Shown: in pieces, positions 1 to 12,812 of the stretch
Layout of the letters: every line of letters starts with the position of its first letter
Numbering within the stretch: the stretch's first letter is position 1
Source: Calliopsis andreniformis
Taxonomy: Eukaryota; Arthropoda; Insecta; Hymenoptera; Andrenidae
Length of the DNA: 64,000 nt
Direction: 5' to 3'
NCBI RefSeq assembly: GCF_051401765.1
Contig: NW_027480530.1
Coordinates: 620,001-684,000, forward strand
Translations under genes and position numbers: made by a program
Notes under the pieces: model-generated
Database searches by the model: none
Told to the model about the DNA's origin: nothing
What the model saw: the letters and a program-made list of their open reading frames with translations, nothing else

Positions 1-1417
1 TGACAGTGACACAGACACTGACACTGCTCCTGTCACTGACACTGCTCCTCACACTGCTCTTCACACAGCCACTGCTCCTGACACTGCTACTGACACACAC
101 ACTGCTGCTGATACTGATAATGCTCCTGAAACTGCTCCTGACCCTGACACGGCTGCTCACACTGCTCCTGATACTGACCTTGCTCCTGACACTGGTCCTG
201 ATAAAGACACTGCTGCTGATGCTGACAATGCTCCTGACACTGCTCCTGACACACACACTGCTCCGAACAATGCTTCTGACACTGACACTGCTCCTGTCAC
301 TGGCACTGGTCCTGACACTGCTTCTGACACTGGCGCTGGTCCTGACACTGCTCCTGACACTGACGCTGCTCCTGACACTGACACTGACACTGCTCCTGAC
401 ACTGCTACTGACACTGACACTGCTCCTGACACTGCTCGCGACATTGCTCCAGACACTGACACTGCTCCTGAGACAGCTCGTGACACTGACACTGCTCCTG
501 ACACTGCTCGCGACATTGCTCCAGACACTGACACTGCTCCTGAGACAGCTCGTGACACTGACACTGCTCCTGACGCTGCTCCAGACACTGCAACTTACAC
601 TGGCACTGCCCCCGTCACTGATCCTGACACTGACCCTGCTCCTGACACAGCTTCTGACACTGACACTGCTCCTGACACTGCTCCTGACGCTGACACTGCT
701 CCTGGCACTGCTCCTGACACTCACACTACACCACAAACTGCTCCTGACACTCCTCCTGACACTGACACTGCTCCTGGAACTGCACCTGACACTGACGCTG
801 CTCCTGATGCTGACACTGACACTGCTCCTGTCACTGCTCCTGACGCTGCTCCAGACACTGCAACTGACACTGACACTGCTGCTGATCCTGACAATGCTCC
901 TGACACTGCTCCTGACACTGCTCGCGACATTGCTCCAGACACTGACACTGGTCCTGAGACAGCTCGTGACACTGACACTGCTCCTGACACTGCTCGCGAC
1001 ATTGCTCCAGACACTGACACTGCTCCTGAGACAGCTCGTGACACTGACACTGCTCCTGACGCTGCTCCAGACACTGCAACTGACACTGGCACTGCCCCCG
1101 TCGCTGATCCTGACACTGACCCTGCTCCTGACACAGCTTCTGACACTGACACTGCTCCTGACACTGCTCCTGACGCTGACACTGCTCCTGGCACTGCTCC
1201 TGACACTGACACAACACCACAAACTGCTCCTGACACTCCTCCTGACACTGACACTGCTCCTGGAACTGCTCCTGACACTGACGCTGCTCCTGATGCTGAC
1301 ACTGACACTGCTCCTGCCACTGCTCCTGACGCTGCTCCAGACACTGCAACTGACACTGACACTGCTGCTGATCCTGACAATGCTCCTGACACTGCTCCTG
1401 ACGCTGATGCTGACACT

Positions 1418-1541
1418 GCTCATGACTGTGACACTGACACTGACACTGCTCCCGTCACAGACACTGACACTGATCCTGACAGTGACACTGCTCCTGTGTC
1501 TAACACTTGTCCTGAGACTGCTTCTGACACTGGCTGGTCCT
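1418..1541 (+). repeat. Landmark module, A-type, with 2-bp phase break
   Basis: The order is GCTCATGACTGTGACAC, a run of CTGACA hexamers, GCTCCCGTCACAGAC, GTGTCTAACACTTGTCC, then GGCTGGTCC. The last word is GGCGCTGGTCC (as at 330) shortened by 2 bp. This moves the repeat by two bases relative to codon phase. No known binding site is recognised. Confidence 0.8.
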
Positions 1542-3461
1542 GACACTGCTCCTGACATTGCTCCTGACATTGCCGCTGGTCCTGACACAGACACTGCACC
1601 TGGTACTGACACTGACACTGCTCCTGACACTGTCACTGCTCCTGACGCTGCTCCAGACACTGCAACTGACACTGGCACCGCCCCCGTCACTGATCCTGAC
1701 ACTGACCCTGCTCCTGACACAGCTTCTGACACTGGCACTGCTCCTGACACTGCTCCTGACTCTGACACTGCTCCTGGCACTGCTCCTGACACTGACGCTG
1801 CTCCTGATACTGACACTGACACTGCTCCTGACAGTGACTCTGACACTGACACTGCACCCGGCACAGAGACTGAGACTGCTCCTGACACTGACACTGCTCC
1901 TGTATCTGACACTTGTCCTGAGACTGCTTCTGACACTGGCACTGGTCCTGACACTTCTCCTTACATTGGCGCTGGACCAGACTCTGCTCCTGACACTGAC
2001 ACTGCTCCTGACACTGCTCCTGACACAGACAATGCTGCTGATACTGACAATGCTCCTGACACTGCTTCCGACACTGCTCCTGAAACTGACACTGCTCCTG
2101 ATACTGACACTCTCACTGCTACTGACACTGCTCCTGACACTCACACTGCTGCTGACCCTGACAATGCTCTTGACACTGCTCCAGACACTGACACTGATAC
2201 TGCACCTGACACAACTGCTGAAATAGCTCCTGTAACTGACACTACTCCTGACACTGCTCCTGACACTGACACTGCTGCTGATCCTGAGAATTCTCCTGAC
2301 ACTGCTCCTGACACTGACACTGACACGGATCCTGACACTGACACAGCTCCTCACACGGCTCCTGACACTGGCACTGCTCCTGGCACTGCTCCTGACACTG
2401 ACACTGCTCCTGACACTGACACTGCTCCTGACACTGACACTGCCGCTGGCACTGCACCTGACACTGCTCCTGACACTGTCACTGCTGCTACCACTGCTCC
2501 TGACACAGACACTTCTGCTGATACTGACAATGCTCCTGTCACTGCTTCTGACACTGCTCCTGATACTGACACTCTCACTGCTACTGACACTGCTCCTGAC
2601 ACTGACACTACACCTCAAACTGCTCCTGACACTCCTCCTGACACTGACACTGCTCCTGGCGCTGCTCCCATCACTGACGCTGCTCGTGATGCTGACACTG
2701 ACACTGCTCCTGGCAATGCACCTGACGCTGCTCCTGAGTCTGCTCCTGACACAGGCACTGCACCTGGTACTGACACTGACACTGCTCCTGACACTGTCAC
2801 TGCTCCTGACGCTGCTCCAGACACTGCAACTGACACTGGCACTGCCCCTGACACTGATCCTGACACTGACCCTGCTCCTGACACAGCTTCTGACACTGAC
2901 ACTGCTCCTGACACTTCTCCTGACACAGACACTTCTGCTGATACTGACAATGCTCCTGTCACTGCTTGTGACACTGCTCCTGATACTGACACTGTCACTT
3001 CTACTGACACTGCTCCTGACACTGACACTGCTCCTGACACTGCTCCAGACACTCCTCCTGACACTGGCACTGCTCCTGACACAGCTCCTGGCACTGACAC
3101 GGCTCCTGACACTGACACTACACCTCAAACTGCTCCTGACACTCCTCCTGACACTGACACTGCTCCTGGAACTGCTCCTGTCACTGCTCCTGACGCTGCT
3201 CCTGACACTGCTCCTGACACAGGCACTGCACCTGGTACTGACACTGACACTGCTCCTGACACAGGCACTGTTTCTGGTACTGACACTGACACTGCTACTG
3301 ACACTGCCACTGCTCCTGACGCTGCTCCAGACACTGCAACTGACACTGGCACGGCTCCTCACACTGCTCCTGACACTGCTCCTGGCACTGCTCCTGACAC
3401 TGACACTGCTGCTGATCCTGACAATGCTCCTGACACTGCTCCTAACACTGATGCTGACACT

Positions 3462-3585
3462 GCTCATGACTGTGACACTGACACTGACACTGCTCCCGTC
3501 ACAGACACTGACACTGATCCTGACACTGACACTGCTCCTGTGTCTAACACTTGTCTTGAGGCTGCTTCTGACACTGGCTGGTCCT
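3462..3585 (+). repeat. Landmark module, A-type, second copy
   Basis: It lies 2044 bp after the first. 2044 is 4 more than a multiple of 6, which fits one inherited 2-bp deletion per unit. It reads CTTGTCTTGAGGCTG where the first reads CTTGTCCTGAGACTG. Confidence 0.8.
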
Positions 3586-4167
3586 GACACTGCTCCTGAC
3601 ATTGCTCCTGACATTGCCGCTGGTCCTGACACAGACACTACACCTGGTACTGACACTGACACTGCTCCTGACACTGTCACTGCTCCTGACGCTGCTCCAG
3701 ACACTGCAACTTACACTGGCACTGCCCCCGTCACTGATCCTGACACTGACCCTGCTCCTGACACAGCTTCTGACACTGACACTGCTCCTGACACTGCTCC
3801 TGACACTGACACTGCTCCTGGCACTGCTCCTGACACTGACGCTGCTCCTGATACTGACTCTGACACTGCTCCTGGCACTGCTCCTGGCACTGCTCCTGAC
3901 ACTGCTCCTGAAATTGCTCCTGACACAGGCACTGCACCTGGTACTGACACTGACACTGCTCCTGACACAGGCACTGTTTCTGGTACTGACACTGACACTG
4001 CTACTGACACTGCCACTGCTCCTGACGCTGCTCCAGACACTGCAACTGACACTGGCACGGCTCCTCACACTGCTCCTGACACTGCTCCTGGCACTGCTCC
4101 TGACACTGACACTGCTGCTGATCCTGACAATGCTCCTGACACTGCTCCTGACACTGATGCTGACACT

Positions 4168-4291
4168 GCTCATGACTGTGACACTGACACTGACACTGCT
4201 CCCGTCACAGACACTGACACTGATCCTGACACTGACACTGCTCCTGTGTCTAACACTTGTCTTGAGGCTGCTTCTGACACTGGCTGGTCCT
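4168..4291 (+). repeat. Landmark module, A-type, third copy
   Basis: It lies 706 bp after the second, again 4 over a multiple of 6. It shares the CTTGTCTTGAGG variant with the second copy, so these two are the closer pair. Confidence 0.8.
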
Positions 4292-6384
4292 GACACTGCT
4301 CCTGACATTGCTCCTGACATTGCCGCTGGTCCTGACATAGACACTACACCTGGTACTGACACTGACACTGCTCCTGACACTGTCACTGCTCCTGACGCTG
4401 CTCCAGACACTGCAACTTACACTGGCACTGCCCCCGTCACTGATCCTGACACTGACCCTGCTCCTGACACAGCTTCTGACACTGACACTGCTCCTGACAC
4501 TGCTCCTGACACTGACACTGCTCCTGGCACTGCTCCTGACACTGACGCTGCTCCTGATACTGACTCTGACACTGCTCCTGGCACTGCTCCTGACACTGCT
4601 CCTGAAATTGCTCCTGACACAGGCACTGCTCCTGGTACTGACACTGACACTGCTCCTGACACAGGCACCGCTCCTGGTACTGACACTGACACTGCTCATG
4701 AGAGTGACACTGACACAGTCACTGCTCCCGGCACAGACACTGACACTGATCCTGACACTGTCACTGCTCCTGTAACTGACACTTGGCCTGAGAATGCTTC
4801 TGACACTGGCACTGGTCCTGACACTGCTCCTGACACTGCTCCTGACACAGATACTGCTACTGAACCTAACACTGCTCCTGAAACTGCTCCAGACACAGCT
4901 CCTGACACTGACACTGCTCCTGAACCTAACACTGCTCCTGACACTGCTCCAGACACTGACACTGCTCCTCACACTGCTCCTGACACAGACACTGCTGCTG
5001 ATCCTGTCAGTGCTGCTGACACGGCTCCTGAGACTGACACTGCTCCTGACGCTGCTCCTGACACTGCTCCTGACACTTCTCCTGACACTGCTCGTGACAC
5101 TGACTCTGCTCCATGACACTGCTCCTGACACAGCTCCTGACACTGACCCTGCTCCTGACACTGCTCCTGACACTGCTCCAGACACTGACACTGCTCCAGA
5201 CACAGCTACTGTCACTGACACTGCTCCTGACACTGCTCCTGACACAACTCCTGACACTGACACTTGTCCTCACACTGCTCCTGACACTGACACTGCTCCT
5301 GACACTGCTCCAGACACTCCTCCTGACACTGACACTGCTCCTGACGCAGCACCTGACACTGACACTGCTCCTGACACTGACACTACACCTCAAACTGCTC
5401 CTGACACTCCTCCTGACACTGACACTGCTCCTGGCACTGCTCCTGACACTGACGCTGCTCCTGATGCTGACACGGACACAGCTCCTGGCACTGCTACAGA
5501 CGCGGCTCCTGACACTGCTCCTGACTCAGGCACTGCACCTGGTACTGACACTGACACTGCTCCTGACACAGGCACTGTTTCTGGTACTGACACTGACACT
5601 GATACTGACACTGCCACTGCTCCTGACGCTGCTCCAGACACTGCAACTGACACTAGCACGGCTCCTCACACTGCTCCTGACACTGACACTGCTCCTGACA
5701 CTGCTCCTGACACTGACACTGCACCTGACACTGCTCCTGGCACTGCCACTGGTCCTGACACTGCTCCTGACACAGACACTGCTGCTCATGCTGACATGGC
5801 TCCTGACACTGCTCCTGACACAGACACTGCTCCGACCAATGCTTCTGACACTGACACTGCTCCTGTCACTGGCACTGGTCCTGACACTGCTTCTCACACT
5901 GGCGCTGGTCCTGACACTGCTCCTGACACTGACGCTGCTCCTGACACAGACACTGACACTGCTCCTGACACTGCTACTGTCACTCACACTGCTCCTGACA
6001 CTGCTCGCGACATTGCTCCAGACACTGACACTGCTCCTGAGACAGCTCGTGACACTGACACTGCTCCTGCCACTGTTCCTGACACTGCTGCTCACACTGA
6101 CACTGCTCCTGACACTGGCACTGGTCCTGACAATGCTCCTGATACTGACACTGCTCCTGACACTGCACCTGAAACTGACACTGCTCCTCGAGCAGCTCCT
6201 GACACTGCTGCTGACACTGACACTGCTGCTGATCCTGACACTGCTCCTGACACTGCTCCTGACACTGACACTGCTCCTGCCACTGCTCCTGACACTGCTC
6301 CTGACACTGCTCCTGACACTGACCCTGCTCCTGACACTGCTCCTGACACTGCTCCAGACACTGGCACTGCTCCTGGCACTGCTC

Positions 6385-7200
6385 CTGACACTGACACTGC
6401 TCCTGACACTGCTCCTGACACTGACACTGCTGCTGATCCTGACGCTGCTACTGTTCCTGTGTCTGACACTTGTCCTGACACTGCTCCTGACACTGCTCGC
6501 GACATTGCTCGAGACACTGACACTGCTCCTGACACTGCTCGTCACACTGCTGCTGACACTGACACTGCTTGTGGAACTGCTCCTGAAACTGACACTGCTC
6601 CTCACACAGCTCCTGACACTGGCACTGCTCTTGGCACTGCTCCTGACACTGACACTGCTACTGACACTGATACTGCTGCTGATCCTGACAAAGCTCCTGA
6701 CACTGCTACTGACACTGCTCGTGACGTTGCTCCAGACACTGACACTGCTCCTGACACAGCTCGTGACGGTGTCACTGCTCCTGCCACTGTTCCTGACACG
6801 GCTGCTCACACTGACACTGCTCCTGACACTGGCACTGGTCCTGACACTGCTCCTGACACTGACACTGCTCCTGACACTGACACTGCTCCTGACACTGCTC
6901 CTAACACTGCTCGTGACACAGACACTGCTCCTGAAAATGCTCCTGACACTGACACAGCTCCTCACACAGCTCCTGACACTGACACTGCTCCTGACTGTGC
7001 TCCTGACACAGACACTTCTGCTGATACTGACAATGCTCCTGTCACTGCTCCTGACACTGCTGCTGATGCTGACAATGCTCCTGACACTGCTCCTGACACC
7101 GACACTGCTCCGAACAATGCTTCTGACACTGGCACTGCTCCTGTCACTGGCACTGGTCCTGACACTGCTTCTGACACCGGCGCTGGTCCTGACACTGCTC
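6385..7200. repeat. 816-bp tandem duplication, first unit
   Basis: Matching words lie exactly 816 bp apart (GCGACATTGCTC at 6499 and 7315, and the 65-codon minus-strand open stretches at 6602 and 7418 are identical). The single equivalent in copy B is 14906-15721. So either A gained a unit or B lost one. Small differences, such as CTACTGTTCCTG against CTAGTGCTCCTG near the start, separate the two units. Confidence 0.88.
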
Positions 7201-8016
7201 CTGACACTGACACTGCTCCTGACACTGCTCCTGACACTGACACTGCTGCTGATCCTGACGCTGCTAGTGCTCCTGTGTCTGACACTTGTCCTGACACTGC
7301 TCCTGACACTGCTCGCGACATTGCTCCAGACACTGACACTGCTCCTGACACTGCTCGTCACACTGCTGCTGACACTGACACTGCTTGTGGAACTGCTCCT
7401 GAAACTGACACTGCTCCTCACACAGCTCCTGACACTGGCACTGCTCTTGGCACTGCTCCTGACACTGACACTGCTACTGACACTGATACTGCTGCTGATC
7501 CTGACAAAGCTCCTGACACTGCTACTGACACTGCTCGTGACGTTGCTCCAGACACTGACACTGCTCCTGACACAGCTCGTGACGGTGTCACTGCTCCTGC
7601 CACTGTTCCTGACACGGCTGCTCACACTGACACTGCTCCTGACACTGGCACTGGTCCTGACACTGCTCCTGACACTGACACTGCTCCTGACACTGACACT
7701 GCTCCTGACACTGCTCCTAACACTGCTCGTGACACAGACACTGCTCCTGAAAATGCTCCTGACACTGACACAGCTCCTCACACAGCTCCTGACACTGACA
7801 CTGCTCCTGACTGTGCTCCTGACACAGACACTTCTGCTGATACTGACAATGCTCCTGTCACTGCTCCTGACACTGCTGCTGATGCTGACAATGCTCCTGA
7901 CACTGCTCCTGACACCGACACTGCTCCGAACAATGCTTCTGACACTGGCACTGCTCCTGTCACTGGCACTGGTCCTGACACTGCTTCTGACACCGGCGCT
8001 GGTCCTGACACTGCTC
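7201..8016. repeat. 816-bp tandem duplication, second unit
   Basis: This is the second unit of the pair. After 8016 the sequence resumes as in copy B after 15721. 816 is a multiple of 6, so the duplication keeps the hexamer phase and the reading frame across it. Confidence 0.88.
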
Positions 8017-9956
8017 CTGACACTGACGCTGCTCCTGACACTGACACTGACACTGCTCCTGACACTGCTACTGACACTGACACTGCTCCTGACACTGCTC
8101 GCGACATTGCTCCAGACACTGACACTGCTCCTGAGACAGCTCGTGACACTGACACTGCTCCTGCCACTGTTCCTGACACTGCTGCTCACACTGACACTGC
8201 TCCTAACACTGGCACTGGTGCTGACAATGATCCTGACACTGACACTGCTCCTGACACTGCTCCTGACACTGCTGCTGACACTGACACTGTTTGTGACACT
8301 GCTCCTGAAACTGACACTGCTCCTCGAACAGCTCCTGACACTGCTGCTGACACTGACACTGCTACTGACACTGACACTGCTCCTGGCACTGCTCCTGACA
8401 CTGAAGCTGCTCCTGACACTGCACCTGACACTGCTCCTGACACTGTCACTGCTACTACCACTGCTCCTGACACTGACGCTGCTGCTGATCCTGACAATGC
8501 TCCTGACAGTGCTCCTGACACTGACGCTGACACTGCTGATGACAGTGACACAGACACTGACACTGCTCCTGTCACTGACACTGCTCCTCACACTGCTCTT
8601 CACACAGCCACTGCTCCTGACACTGCTACTGACACACACACTGCTGCTGATACTGATAATGCTCCTGAAACTGCTCCTGACCCTGACACGGCTGCTCACA
8701 CTGCTCCTGATACTGACCTTGCTCCTGACACTGGTCCTGATAAAGACACTGCTGCTGATGCTGACAATGCTCCTGACACTGCTCCTGACACAGACACTGC
8801 TCCGAACAATGCTTCTGACACTGACACTGCTCCTGTCACTGGCACTGGTCCTGACACTGCTTCTGACACTGGCGCTGGTCCTGACACTGCTCCTGACACT
8901 GACGCTGCTCCTGACACTGACACTGACACTGCTCCTGACACTGCTACTGACACTGACACTGCTCCTGACACTGCTCGCGACATTGCTCCAGACACTGACA
9001 CTGCTCCTGAGACAGCTCGTGACACTGACACTGCTCCTGACACTGCTCGCGACATTGCTCCAGACACTGACACTGCTCCTGAGACAGCTCGTGACACTGA
9101 CACTGCTCCTGACGCTGCTCCAGACACTGCAACTTACACTGGCACTGCCCCCGTCACTGATCCTGACACTGACCCTGCTCCTGACACAGCTTCTGACACT
9201 GACACTGCTCCTGACACTGCTCCTGACGCTGACACTGCTCCTGGCACTGCTCCTGACACTCACACTACACCACAAACTGCTCCTGACACTCCTCCTGACA
9301 CTGACACTGCTCCTGGAACTGCACCTGACACTGACGCTGCTCCTGATGCTGACACTGACACTGCTCCTGTCACTGCTCCTGACGCTGCTCCAGACACTGC
9401 AACTGACACTGACACTGCTGCTGATCCTGACAATGCTCCTGACACTGCTCCTGACACTGCTCGCGACATTGCTCCAGACACTGACACTGGTCCTGAGACA
9501 GCTCGTGACACTGACACTGCTCCTGACACTGCTCGCGACATTGCTCCAGACACTGACACTGCTCCTGAGACAGCTCGTGACACTGACACTGCTCCTGACG
9601 CTGCTCCAGACACTGCAACTGACACTGGCACTGCCCCCGTCGCTGATCCTGACACTGACCCTGCTCCTGACACAGCTTCTGACACTGACACTGCTCCTGA
9701 CACTGCTCCTGACGCTGACACTGCTCCTGGCACTGCTCCTGACACTGACACTACACCACAAACTGCTCCTGACACTCCTCCTGACACTGACACTGCTCCT
9801 GGAACTGCTCCTGACACTGACGCTGCTCCTGATGCTGACACTGACACTGCTCCTGCCACTGCTCCTGACGCTGCTCCAGACACTGCAACTGACACTGACA
9901 CTGCTGCTGATCCTGACAATGCTCCTGACACTGCTCCTGACGCTGATGCTGACACT

Positions 9957-10080
9957 GCTCATGACTGTGACACTGACACTGACACTGCTCCCGTCACAGA
10001 CACTGACACTGATCCTGACAGTGACACTGCTCCTGTGTCTAACACTTGTCCTGAGACTGCTTCTGACACTGGCTGGTCCT
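9957..10080 (+). repeat. Landmark module in copy B, equivalent of 1418
   Basis: It is 8539 bp from its copy A counterpart and has the same 2-bp break and the same CCTGAGACTG variant. Confidence 0.8.
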
Positions 10081-11982
10081 GACACTGCTCCTGACATTGC
10101 TCCTGACATTGCCGCTGGTCCTGACACAGACACTGCACCTGGTACTGACACTGACACTGCTCCTGACACTGTCACTGCTCCTGACGCTGCTCCAGACACT
10201 GCAACTGACACTGGCACCGCCCCCGTCACTGATCCTGACACTGACCCTGCTCCTGACACAGCTTCTGACACTGGCACTGCTCCTGACACTGCTCCTGACT
10301 CTGACACTGCTCCTGGCACTGCTCCTGACACTGACGCTGCTCCTGATACTGACACTGACACTGCTCCTGACAGTGACTCTGACACTGACACTGCACCCGG
10401 CACAGAGACTGAGACTGCTCCTGACACTGACACTGCTCCTGTATCTGACACTTGTCCTGAGACTGCTTCTGACACTGGCACTGGTCCTGACACTTCTCCT
10501 TACATTGGCGCTGGACCAGACTCTGCTCCTGACACTGCTCCTGACACAGACAATGCTGCTGATACTGACAATGCTCCTGACACTGCTTCCGACACTGCTC
10601 CTGAAACTGACACTGCTCCTGATACTGACACTCTCACTGCTACTGACACTGCTCCTGACACTCACACTGCTGCTGACCCTGACAATGCTCTTGACACTGC
10701 TCCAGACACTGACACTGATACTGCACCTGACACAACTGCTGAAATAGCTCCTGTAACTGACACTACTCCTGACACTGCTCCTGACACTGACACTGCTGCT
10801 GATCCTGAGAATTCTCCTGACACTGCTCCTGACACTGACACTGACACGGATCCTGACACTGACACAGCTCCTCACACGGCTCCTGACACTGGCACTGCTC
10901 CTGGCACTGCTCCTGACACTGACACTGCTCCTGACACTGACACTGCTCCTGACACTGACACTGCCGCTGGCACTGCACCTGACACTGCTCCTGACACTGT
11001 CACTGCTGCTACCACTGCTCCTGACACAGACACTTCTGCTGATACTGACAATGCTCCTGTCACTGCTTCTGACACTGCTCCTGATACTGACACTCTCACT
11101 GCTACTGACACTGCTCCTGACACTGACACTACACCTCAAACTGCTCCTGACACTCCTCCTGACACTGACACTGCTCCTGGCGCTGCTCCCATCACTGACG
11201 CTGCTCGTGATGCTGACACTGACACTGCTCCTGGCAATGCACCTGACGCTGCTCCTGAGTCTGCTCCTGACACAGGCACTGCACCTGGTACTGACACTGA
11301 CACTGCTCCTGACACTGTCACTGCTCCTGACGCTGCTCCAGACACTGCAACTGACACTGGCACTGCCCCTGACACTGATCCTGACACTGACCCTGCTCCT
11401 GACACAGCTTCTGACACTGACACTGCTCCTGACACTTCTCCTGACACAGACACTTCTGCTGATACTGACAATGCTCCTGTCACTGCTTGTGACACTGCTC
11501 CTGATACTGACACTGTCACTTCTACTGACACTGCTCCTGACACTGACACTGCTCCTGACACTGCTCCAGACACTCCTCCTGACACTGGCACTGCTCCTGA
11601 CACAGCTCCTGGCACTGACACGGCTCCTGACACTGACACTACACCTCAAACTGCTCCTGACACTCCTCCTGACACTGACACTGCTCCTGGAACTGCTCCT
11701 GTCACTGCTCCTGACGCTGCTCCTGACACTGCTCCTGACACAGGCACTGCACCTGGTACTGACACTGACACTGCTCCTGACACAGGCACTGTTTCTGGTA
11801 CTGACACTGACACTGCTACTGACACTGCCACTGCTCCTGACGCTGCTCCAGACACTGCAACTGACACTGGCACGGCTCCTCACACTGCTCCTGACACTGC
11901 TCCTGGCACTGCTCCTGACACTGACACTGCTGCTGATCCTGACAATGCTCCTGACACTGCTCCTAACACTGATGCTGACACT

Positions 11983-12106
11983 GCTCATGACTGTGACACT
12001 GACACTGACACTGCTCCCGTCACAGACACTGACACTGATCCTGACACTGACACTGCTCCTGTGTCTAACACTTGTCTTGAGGCTGCTTCTGACACTGGCT
12101 GGTCCT
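11983..12106 (+). repeat. Landmark module in copy B, equivalent of 3462
   Basis: It is 8521 bp from its counterpart. Most of the long + strand open frame that starts at 5113 is read in Leu-Thr phase, and it ends at this break. Confidence 0.8.
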
Positions 12107-12688
12107 GACACTGCTCCTGACATTGCTCCTGACATTGCCGCTGGTCCTGACACAGACACTACACCTGGTACTGACACTGACACTGCTCCTGACACTGTCA
12201 CTGCTCCTGACGCTGCTCCAGACACTGCAACTTACACTGGCACTGCCCCCGTCACTGATCCTGACACTGACCCTGCTCCTGACACAGCTTCTGACACTGA
12301 CACTGCTCCTGACACTGCTCCTGACACTGACACTGCTCCTGGCACTGCTCCTGACACTGACGCTGCTCCTGATACTGACTCTGACACTGCTCCTGGCACT
12401 GCTCCTGGCACTGCTCCTGACACTGCTCCTGAAATTGCTCCTGACACAGGCACTGCACCTGGTACTGACACTGACACTGCTCCTGACACAGGCACTGTTT
12501 CTGGTACTGACACTGACACTGCTACTGACACTGCCACTGCTCCTGACGCTGCTCCAGACACTGCAACTGACACTGGCACGGCTCCTCACACTGCTCCTGA
12601 CACTGCTCCTGGCACTGCTCCTGACACTGACACTGCTGCTGATCCTGACAATGCTCCTGACACTGCTCCTGACACTGATGCTGACACT

Positions 12689-12812
12689 GCTCATGACTGT
12701 GACACTGACACTGACACTGCTCCCGTCACAGACACTGACACTGATCCTGACACTGACACTGCTCCTGTGTCTAACACTTGTCTTGAGGCTGCTTCTGACA
12801 CTGGCTGGTCCT
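12689..12812 (+). repeat. Landmark module in copy B, equivalent of 4168
   Basis: It is 8521 bp from its counterpart. The downstream word CCTGACATAGACACT is shared with 4333 and creates a TAG in Leu-Thr phase. Confidence 0.8.

Larger units (their letters stand above)
1..8539. repeat. 8.5-kb super-repeat, copy A
   Basis: The word series starting at base 1 recurs at 8540, and matching internal landmarks stay 8539 bp apart (157 and 8696, 721 and 9260, 1500 and 10039). After an 18-bp length difference near 2000 the offset becomes 8521 and holds to about 7200. Copy A contains three landmark modules with the 2-bp phase break (1418, 3462, 4168) and the 816-bp tandem duplication. The window begins inside the array, so base 1 is not a natural unit start. 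Confidence 0.9.
5113..12108 (+). other. 2331-codon + open frame, judged non-genic
   Basis: It begins at the ATG in the extra-A word GCTCCATGACAC and reads Leu/Thr repeats through the end of copy A into copy B. It passes the 2-bp break at about 10070 into Asp-Thr-Ala-Pro phase and stops at the 2-bp break at about 12100. Start, phase switch and stop are all satellite phase breaks. A second frame (4794-10082) is open over the same DNA in the other phase, which argues against selection on either. Confidence 0.85.

Noticed and set aside
405..593. Short Cys/Gln/Glu-rich minus-strand peptides (here and many similar ones)
   Set aside because: They are the complement of the Leu-Thr phase. Their limits are set by CTA, TTA or TCA variants in the satellite or by phase breaks.
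5526..10493. Minus-strand gene encoding a Ser/Val/Arg-rich protein
   Set aside because: It is the complement of the Asp-Thr-Ala-Pro phase and is open because of composition. It overlaps + frames that are equally open.
12300..12500. Ordered, Fibonacci-like alternation of 12- and 18-bp units
   Set aside because: Reading the order of A and B words by eye shows frequent BA/BAA alternation but also many BABAB and BAAA runs, so no fixed rule holds.
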